From NCBI GenBank assembly GCA_035533275.1, contig DATLUD010000077.1, positions 168,579 to 232,578 on the forward strand: 64,000 nucleotides of DNA, read 5' to 3'. The stretch is from SCRA01 sp035533275. GTDB lineage: Bacteria > Vulcanimicrobiota > Vulcanimicrobiia > Vulcanimicrobiales > SCRA01. Shown here piece after piece: positions 58,614 to 64,000 of this stretch. Below the pieces are notes generated by a model, which searched no databases, was not told where the DNA came from, and saw only the letters and a list, made by a program, of their open reading frames with translations. The translations under genes were made by a program, and so were the position numbers. Every line of letters begins with the position of its first letter. Within the stretch, counting starts at the first letter, position 1.

Positions 58614-59222
58614 TCAGCCGTGCACCTGCAGCACCATCGCGATGACGATCGACGCCACCAGATAGGGAGCGAAGGCCACCGCGGTCTTCCCGCGATCGCG
58701 CACGACGGCGACGACCGTGGCCACGAAGCAGGCCACCGCGAATGCCAACACCGCCGTCTGCATGCCCAGGACGGCGCCGCCCAGAGCGACGAGCTTGGCA
58801 TCTCCCCAACCCATGCCGCGGCCTTTGGAGAACATCGCGGCGATGGCGAAGGGAACGAACGGGACGATCGCCGAGAGCCCCACCCACCACGAGTGATGCA
58901 CCACCACGTAGACCGCCACCACCGCCAACGGCCCCAAGGTGAAGACGTCGGGGACGATGCCCTTGGCCGCGTCGCTGTACCACGCCGCCGCCAGCGGCAC
59001 GCATAACAGAGCGGAGAGCCCCAGCTCCAGCAAGGGCGCGTGGCGCGCCACCATGGCGATGCCGAGGACCACGGCTCCGGCGACGAGTGCCGCCGGGCGC
59101 GCCGGGCCCAGCTTGGGTCCGTCCTCGAACGGGGTGAAGCGCGCGCAATAGAGCGTGGCCAGCACGATCCCGCAGACGGCCGCGCAGCCGAAGATCAGGG
59201 CGCCCGCCAGCAGCGTCATCAT
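58614..59222 (-). CDS. Prepilin peptidase, A24 family (TadV/CpaA-like)
   Basis: 202 aa with about six membrane helices. The two catalytic aspartates of the GxGD peptidases are seen in WYSDAAKGIVPD and GMGWGDAKLV. There is no N-terminal methyltransferase domain, as in TadV/CpaA. It cleaves the leader of Flp-type prepilins. ATG at 59222 overlaps the tadC stop by 4 nt. A second peptidase fragment of the same family appears at the right edge of the window. Confidence 0.9.
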   Translation of the reverse strand: MMTLLAGALIFGCAAVCGIVLATLYCARFTPFEDGPKLGPARPAALVAGAVVLGIAMVARHAPLLELGLSALLCVPLAAAWYSDAAKGIVPDVFTLGPLAVVAVYVVVHHSWWVGLSAIVPFVPFAIAAMFSKGRGMGWGDAKLVALGGAVLGMQTAVLAFAVACFVATVVAVVRDRGKTAVAFAPYLVASIVIAMVLQVHG

Positions 59223-60073
59223 GGGTGGTACGTGAACTTCGCGGCGACGGAGCCGAAGATGATGACGAAGAGCGCCGGCAGCATGCACAGCGCCATCGGG
59301 AAGATCAGCTTGGTGGGCAGTTGCCCCGCGATCTCCTCGGCGCGCATGATCCGGCGTTCGCGCGCCTCCCCGGCGAGTTGGTCGAGGACGGCGGAGATGC
59401 TGCCGCCGGTCTTCTCCGACTGGACGATCGCCGTCACCGTCATCGTCAAGTCGCCCTCGCGGACGCGGCTGGCCATCGCGAGCAGGGCATCGCCGCGCGA
59501 TCGCCCGAGCCGTATGTCCTGAAGCGCGGCGCGCAGCTCGTCGCCCAGCGCGCCCTGCAGGCCGTCGACGGTCGTCGCGAGGGCGCCGTTGAGGCCGATG
59601 CCGGCTTCCACGGTGGTGGAGAGCATGTCCAGGAAGTCGGGGAGCTGCCGATGGATCGAGATCTTGCGCTCCTCGATGGCGCCGTTCAGCCGGAAGTGCG
59701 GAAAGTAGGCGCCGCAGATCCCAAACATCACGGGCAGCGCGTAGAAGATGCCCGTGTGCTGATTGAGCACCAGCACGGCGAACACGCCGGCTCCGGCACC
59801 ACCGGCCAGCCCCCCCAGCGACCACATCAGCATCTTCTGCGGGGTCACGTTGTACCAGCCGGCCTCTTGCAGCCGCCGCGAGAGCGCGTGGCGCTGGCGC
59901 TCGTCCATCACGCGCTTGAGCAGCGAGGAGCTGGTTTGCTGCGTCAGGCCCGCTGCGGCGTCGATGGCGGCCAGCCGCTCGTGCACGTCGCTCTTCTTGC
60001 CGAGCACGGCGAAGAGCGCCACGCCGATGGCGACGACGACCAGTAAGGCGATCCCTATGACCGGCGGCGGCAT
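59219..60073 (-). CDS. tadC: Tad pilus inner-membrane platform protein TadC
   Basis: 284 aa, type II secretion F (T2SSF) domain. N-terminal helix, cytoplasmic segment with RRLQEAGWYNVTPQKML, two central helices, then LPDFLDMLSTTVEAGIGLNGAL, SRGDALLAMASRV, IVQSEKTGGSISAVLDQLA and EEIAGQLPTKLIFPMALCMLPALFVIIFG, which match TadC. With TadB it forms the platform driven by TadA. It starts 1 nt after tadB ends. Confidence 0.93.
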   Translation of the reverse strand: MPPPVIGIALLVVVAIGVALFAVLGKKSDVHERLAAIDAAAGLTQQTSSSLLKRVMDERQRHALSRRLQEAGWYNVTPQKMLMWSLGGLAGGAGAGVFAVLVLNQHTGIFYALPVMFGICGAYFPHFRLNGAIEERKISIHRQLPDFLDMLSTTVEAGIGLNGALATTVDGLQGALGDELRAALQDIRLGRSRGDALLAMASRVREGDLTMTVTAIVQSEKTGGSISAVLDQLAGEARERRIMRAEEIAGQLPTKLIFPMALCMLPALFVIIFGSVAAKFTYHP

Positions 60074-60074
60074 C

Positions 60075-60938
60075 TCAGACGTCGAACCTCGAGATGCGGC
60101 CGAAGAGCCACCAGCCCGTGCCGAGCAAGCCGGCCACGATCATCAGGCAAATGTGACCCACCGGCGTGTAGAACAGACCATCGCGCATGTCCGGCTCGAA
60201 CCCCACGATGAAGCCGCCCACGGCGACGGGCAGCGCGGTAATGATGTACTTGCTCGCCGTCGCCTCCGACGTCAGCGCCCTAACCTTGCGCGCGATCCGG
60301 CGGCGCTGCTTGATCGTCTCGGCGAGGTTCTCCAGCACCTTGCCCAGGTTGCCGCCGGTCTGGCTCTGCACGCGGATGGCGCGCGTCATCATCGTCAGCT
60401 CGCTGGAGGGCATGCGTAGGGAGAGCTGGTCGAGCGCGTCGTAGATGCTCACGCCGATGGTCGTCTGGCTCAGCACGCGCGTGAACTCCACGCGGGCCGG
60501 ATCGGGCATGTCCGTCACCACCATGACCAAGGCTTGCCTCAGCCCCATGCCCACCCGCAGCGCACCGGCGATCAGCCTGAGCGAGAGCTCCAGTTGGGCG
60601 TTGAACGCGGTGAGGCGGTTCGCGATCTTCATGTTGATCCAGCCGCGGCAACCGTAGAATGCCACGAGCAGGAACGCCAGCAGGATGAGCGCGCCCGGCA
60701 CCGGCTCGGGGCGCATGAGGAACATCACGATGCCCCAAGGCACCACGGCCACTCCGAGGATGCCGATCACCAGCTCCTCGGACTTGATGGGAATCGCGGC
60801 GCGCTCGAGACCCGCCCGGTACGGCTCCGTCCAGCGCCCGAGGAACGTGACGATCCGCTCCCAGAACGCGAACAGGCAAAGCCCGACGGCACCGACGACG
60901 CCGAGGAATACGGCCAGGGGCTCGAGCGTGAGGATCAT
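60075..60938 (-). CDS. tadB: Tad pilus inner-membrane platform protein TadB
   Basis: 287 aa T2SSF protein. LELSLRLIAGALRVGMGLRQAL, LSQTTIGVSIYDALDQLSLRM, MTRAIRVQSQTGGNLGKVLENLAETI and RKVRALTSEATASKYIITALP follow the TadB pattern, with four membrane helices. It lies 3 bp after the tadA-like gene and 1 bp before tadC. It pairs with TadC as the pilus assembly platform. Confidence 0.93.
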   Translation of the reverse strand: MILTLEPLAVFLGVVGAVGLCLFAFWERIVTFLGRWTEPYRAGLERAAIPIKSEELVIGILGVAVVPWGIVMFLMRPEPVPGALILLAFLLVAFYGCRGWINMKIANRLTAFNAQLELSLRLIAGALRVGMGLRQALVMVVTDMPDPARVEFTRVLSQTTIGVSIYDALDQLSLRMPSSELTMMTRAIRVQSQTGGNLGKVLENLAETIKQRRRIARKVRALTSEATASKYIITALPVAVGGFIVGFEPDMRDGLFYTPVGHICLMIVAGLLGTGWWLFGRISRFDV

Positions 60939-60941
60939 CGG

Positions 60942-63026
60942 TTACCAGGCCGTTGCGAGCTGAATCTCGCTGAGACGGCTCACGTCGTAGCTCACGCCCG
61001 CTTCCGCGAAGCGCTTGAGCGAGTTCGGCTGAACGCCGCTGTAGACGAACGATCCGGCAACCTTCTCCTGCTTGTCGAGGCCCCGCTGGTCGAACCGGAC
61101 CAGCTCCTGCGTGGTGACCACGTCGCCTTCCATGCCGACGACCTCGATCACGCTGGTGACCTTGCGGGTCCCGTCGCGAAGCCTGGACGTCTGCACCACC
61201 ATGTCGACGGCGCCGGCGATCTGCTCGCGGATGGCGCGCATGGGGATGTCGTACCCGGCCATCAGCACCATGGTCTCGATGCGCGAGAGGCAGTCGCGCG
61301 GCGTGTTGGCGTGGATCGTGGTCAGCGATCCGTCGTGGCCCGTGTTCATGGCCTGCAGCATGTCGAGCGCCTCGCCGCCGCGGCACTCGCCGACCACGAT
61401 GCGATCGGGGCGCATGCGCAAGGCATTCTTCACCAGGTCGCGGATCCGAATCTCACCCCGTCCCTCGACGTTCGCCGGCCGCGCCTCGAGGCGGACGACG
61501 TGCTCCTGGTGGAGGCGAAGCTCGGCGGCGTCCTCGATGGTGACGATGCGTTCGTTGGTGGGGATGAATCCCGACAGGATGTTGAGCAGGGTGGTCTTTC
61601 CGGAGCCCGTGCCCCCGCTGATCACGATGTTGAGCCGGGCCTCGACGGCCGCGCGCAGCAGATCGGCGACGGGGGCCGAGATCGAGCCGATGGCGATGAG
61701 GTCGTTCATCGACATGCGGTACTTGCCGAAGCGACGAATGGTGATGGTGGGGCCGTCGATCGAGAGCGGCTCGATGGTGGCATTGACGCGGGAGCCGTCC
61801 GCCAGGCGCGCGTCCACCATGGGGACGGCCTCGTCGATGTGGCGGCCCAGGGGCGCGATGATGCGCTCGATCACGAGCCGCAGCTGGCGGGAGTCCGTGA
61901 ACTGCTTGCCCGTATGCTCGATCTTCCCGCCGCGCTCCACGTAGACGGAGTTCGGTCCGTTGACCATGATCTCGGAGACGTCGCCGTCGGCCATCAAGTC
62001 CTCGAGCGGCCCCAATCCGAGCGCCTCGTCGATGACCTCCTGACGAAGGCGCGCCACTTCCTCGGCTGAGCCGATGTCGTCGCGCCTAGCGACCAGCTCG
62101 GCGACCGCGTCCTCGATTTGCGCGCGCAATTCCTCGAGCCGGAGCTGGTCGGCGCCGCCGCCCGCGATGGCGACGATGTCGACGCGCTTGGAGAGCTCGC
62201 GGTGGATCTCGCCCTTCAAGTCGTCGCGCGCGTTGCGTTGAATGCGTACGGAGGGAGCGCTGCGCTTCTCGGAGGGGCCGCTCTCCGCGGCGCTCGCGGG
62301 AGCCTGATGGCGCCCCAGCCTTCGCTCGCCCAAGGGCGTGCTGGCCGAGGGCTGCAGCGTCATCGGGAGGTCGCCCGCCTGGAGCTTGTCCAGCTCCGTC
62401 ACCGTGGAGGCCACGGCGCGGTCGAAGCGCTTGTCCGACTGCGGGGGGATCTCGGCGAGGAGAGCCACGTTCAGACTCTTGGCGATCTCGGCGGCCGACA
62501 TCTCGGTCCTGGCATCCCGTTGCGAGATGATGGCGACCATGCGGGACGACGGAACGCCGAACTTGAGCAGCTCCAGCTGCATGGCGCGCGCCCCCGTGAC
62601 GCCGAGCAGGGTGGGCTCGATGACCAGGGCAAAGACGGCGGCCCGCACGGCGAAGGGGCGCACGGCGGCGGCGAACGGCTGCGGCGCGTCGACCACCACG
62701 TACGACTCGGTCTGCTGAACCGAGCGCGCGAACCAGCCCTCGATCTTCTCGGCCTTGATCGTGAAGCCGCCATGGATGTTCGGCGTCATCTCGAGCAGGG
62801 AGAGGTTCCGGTTGAGCTCCACGATCCCCAGCTCGTCCTGGGCCCGCCGCTCGTCCAGCTTGGAGATCACGTTGAAGAGGATGGCCTCGCTGCGCCGTCC
62901 GGAGAGGTCGGCGTCGACCAGCAGGGTATGACCGCGATCGCTCAGGCGCTTGGCGATCTCCACGGAGAGCGTGGTCGCCCCGACTCCGCCTTTGGCGCCG
63001 ACGATGAGAAAGACGCGCGGGCTCAC
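60942..63026 (-). CDS. tadA: TadZ-TadA fusion: ParA/MinD-like domain plus secretion ATPase
   Basis: 694 aa. Residues 1-215 form a ParA/MinD-like TadZ (CpaE) domain with a P-loop KGGVGATT (12-19), VDADLSG and VVVDAPQ. A low-complexity linker (about 220-265) leads to a complete TadA/CpaF ATPase: MVNGPNSVYVERGGKIE, Walker A SGGTGSGKTTLL (470-481), Asp box VTIEDAAELRL, Walker B MRPDRIVVGECRG and His box GHDGSLTTIHAN. TadZ and TadA are normally separate genes; here one frame runs through both without a stop. The fused protein would localise and power Flp pilus assembly. ATG overlaps cpaB by 4 nt. Confidence 0.92.
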   Translation of the reverse strand: MSPRVFLIVGAKGGVGATTLSVEIAKRLSDRGHTLLVDADLSGRRSEAILFNVISKLDERRAQDELGIVELNRNLSLLEMTPNIHGGFTIKAEKIEGWFARSVQQTESYVVVDAPQPFAAAVRPFAVRAAVFALVIEPTLLGVTGARAMQLELLKFGVPSSRMVAIISQRDARTEMSAAEIAKSLNVALLAEIPPQSDKRFDRAVASTVTELDKLQAGDLPMTLQPSASTPLGERRLGRHQAPASAAESGPSEKRSAPSVRIQRNARDDLKGEIHRELSKRVDIVAIAGGGADQLRLEELRAQIEDAVAELVARRDDIGSAEEVARLRQEVIDEALGLGPLEDLMADGDVSEIMVNGPNSVYVERGGKIEHTGKQFTDSRQLRLVIERIIAPLGRHIDEAVPMVDARLADGSRVNATIEPLSIDGPTITIRRFGKYRMSMNDLIAIGSISAPVADLLRAAVEARLNIVISGGTGSGKTTLLNILSGFIPTNERIVTIEDAAELRLHQEHVVRLEARPANVEGRGEIRIRDLVKNALRMRPDRIVVGECRGGEALDMLQAMNTGHDGSLTTIHANTPRDCLSRIETMVLMAGYDIPMRAIREQIAGAVDMVVQTSRLRDGTRKVTSVIEVVGMEGDVVTTQELVRFDQRGLDKQEKVAGSFVYSGVQPNSLKRFAEAGVSYDVSRLSEIQLATAW

Positions 63027-63859
63027 TTGTGCGCAGCCCCGGAAACGATCTCGCTGCCGTCGATCACGGTGACCGGCGAGAGCGGCGGAGCCGCCGCCGG
63101 CCGGGCTGGGGCGGCTGGCTGCGGCGCGCTTGCCGGCTGCGGCATCGAGGGGTTGGCGGCGTACTGCGGCGCGAAGACGAGATGCTCCGGCGGCAGCGGG
63201 TGCGCGCGCTCCTGCGGCGAGCGCAGCGCCAGCCGCAGCGTGGTGTTCAAGTCGGCCATGGCCAGCAAGTCGGCTTGCTTGGGCGTGACCTCCAGCGTCA
63301 CGGTCCGCGGATCGGTGTCCGTCTTGGGCGCCGTCGTCGCCTGCTCGAGGTGATCGCCCACGGCGACCACTTCGATGTCGCGCAGAATGGCGTAGGCCTT
63401 CGGCTGCCGCTCCGCGCCCCGCGGCGGGACGGCGATCACGTCGACGCGGTCGCCGGCTTGGATCAGACCCGAGACGTCCTTCACCATGTCCACCGGGATG
63501 CTCACGGCGCGCATGCCCGGGCGCAGGCGCACGGGGAGCGCCAGCTCCTGCGGGCGGCCGATGTTGCTGCTGGTGATGGTGGAGCCGGCCGGTATGGTGA
63601 TGAGGGCGATATCGCCCTTCACGCCGTCGGGCGTCGAGAGGGCGTTGGGGTCCACCGCGTTGGCCGGCCGCTGAACCACGCGCACCATGCCCGGGCTCAA
63701 GAGCTCGCGGGCGGGAATCTCCTGCACGGCGACGAGCACCGCGCGCGGCGGCGAGACGTGCGCGCTCCGGCTGACCGATGCCAGGTAGTCAAAGGTCAAG
63801 AGACCGGCACCGAGTGCCAGGATCGCCGCGACGACGAGGGTAAGCGTTCGTTTGTTCAC
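63023..63859 (-). CDS. cpaB: Flp pilus assembly protein CpaB/RcpC
   Basis: 278 aa, GTG start overlapping the previous stop (GTGA). One N-terminal helix, then an SAF domain (RAVLVAVQEIPARELLSPGMVRVVQRP) and the RcpC/CpaB core LRPGMRAVSIPVDMVKDVSGLIQAGDRVDVIAVPP, ending in a Pro/Ala-rich tail. CpaB sits at the periplasmic face and links the pilus machinery to the secretin. No secretin gene (cpaC/rcpA) lies in the window. Confidence 0.93.
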   Translation of the reverse strand: MNKRTLTLVVAAILALGAGLLTFDYLASVSRSAHVSPPRAVLVAVQEIPARELLSPGMVRVVQRPANAVDPNALSTPDGVKGDIALITIPAGSTITSSNIGRPQELALPVRLRPGMRAVSIPVDMVKDVSGLIQAGDRVDVIAVPPRGAERQPKAYAILRDIEVVAVGDHLEQATTAPKTDTDPRTVTLEVTPKQADLLAMADLNTTLRLALRSPQERAHPLPPEHLVFAPQYAANPSMPQPASAPQPAAPARPAAAPPLSPVTVIDGSEIVSGAAHK

Positions 63860-64000
63860 AGGTGGACCCTCAGACCCGGGAGATACGTCTTGGACAAGAC
63901 GAGAACTGCGAAGCCGGCCGCGATCGCGACCGCGTACGGGAGGCGGTCGTCCGCCTTGCCGTCGCGCGCGGGAATGACCCTGTGCGTGATCATCACGGCG
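63856..64000 (-). CDS. C-terminal fragment of an A24 prepilin peptidase (partial)
   Basis: The open frame enters from the right edge and ends TGA at 63856-63858, overlapping cpaB. The 47 visible residues include MITHRVIPARDGKADDRLPY and AVAIAAGFAVLVL, which resemble the last cytoplasmic loop and final helix (PYAVAIAAG) of CpaA/TadV prepilin peptidases. If correct, this operon encodes two prepilin peptidases. The catalytic part lies outside the window. Confidence 0.55.
   Translation of the reverse strand, partial: AVMITHRVIPARDGKADDRLPYAVAIAAGFAVLVLSKTYLPGLRVHL

Overview
The window is a visibly GC-rich bacterial chromosome segment, densely packed, with many 4-nt ATGA/GTGA overlaps between genes and frequent GTG/TTG starts. 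It has no phage, insertion sequence, CRISPR array or rRNA operon. The mix of genes (Tad pilus with a fused TadZ-TadA, AttEFGH-like ABC system, class I DhnA-type aldolase, a MalT/BTAD-type regulator, secreted proteins with signal peptides or lipoboxes) suggests a free-living high-GC organism from a poorly cultured phylum such as Candidatus Eremiobacterota. That placement is inference; a marker-gene phylogeny (infB, nusA, pyk are complete here) would settle it.

Layout. 1-11.9 kb: a TlpA-like thioredoxin; an organic-acid operon on the minus strand (DUF3311, SSS symporter, tartrate/D-malate dehydrogenase, SDR); an MFS transporter; tRNA-Gly(CCC); a SCO1-like protein divergent from a cupredoxin-like lipoprotein; the threonine catabolism pair tdh-kbl preceded by a tiny stand-alone HisKA protein; a DHA2 drug exporter. 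12-17.5 kb: a polyphosphatase plus PhoB/PhoR-type two-component system, an IclR regulator, and a secreted alpha/beta hydrolase. 17.7-26.8 kb: class I aldolase, a NifU-type protein, a striking 167-nt inverted-repeat element, then a five-gene coupled operon (ABC ATPase, FtsX permease, AttH/CrtC lipocalin, two zinc dehydrogenases, a DapA-family lyase) and a 7Fe ferredoxin. 26.9-33.8 kb: MarC, SIMPL protein, a membrane-anchored ClpE-like ATPase, another TlpA protein, and the three-subunit transhydrogenase pntAA-pntAB-pntB.

33.8-45.2 kb holds the housekeeping cluster rimP-nusA-ylxR-infB-rbfA-nrnA-truB-ribF followed by a serine hydrolase, divergent from pyk. 45.3-56.5 kb is a metabolic stretch: alpha/beta hydrolase and M20 amidohydrolase (coupled), a catalytically degenerate adenylate-cyclase-like protein, an MBL-like protein coupled to a GNAT, an ALS-like ThDP enzyme, a DAO-type flavoenzyme, a P2-like cation ATPase with an unusual ion site, and an aldo/keto reductase. 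56.7-64 kb: a MalT-like ATPase/BTAD regulator, then a minus-strand Tad/Flp pilus operon (prepilin peptidase fragment, CpaB, TadZ-TadA fusion, TadB, TadC, second prepilin peptidase, DUF192) that runs off the right edge.

The strongest candidates for new biology are the structured element at 18932-19098, the HisKA-only protein ahead of tdh-kbl, the membrane-tethered Clp ATPase that has lost its middle domain and ClpP loop, the TadZ-TadA fusion, and the transporter/dehydrogenase/lyase operon at 19.1-26.5 kb. All calls come from reading the sequence; no database search was run.
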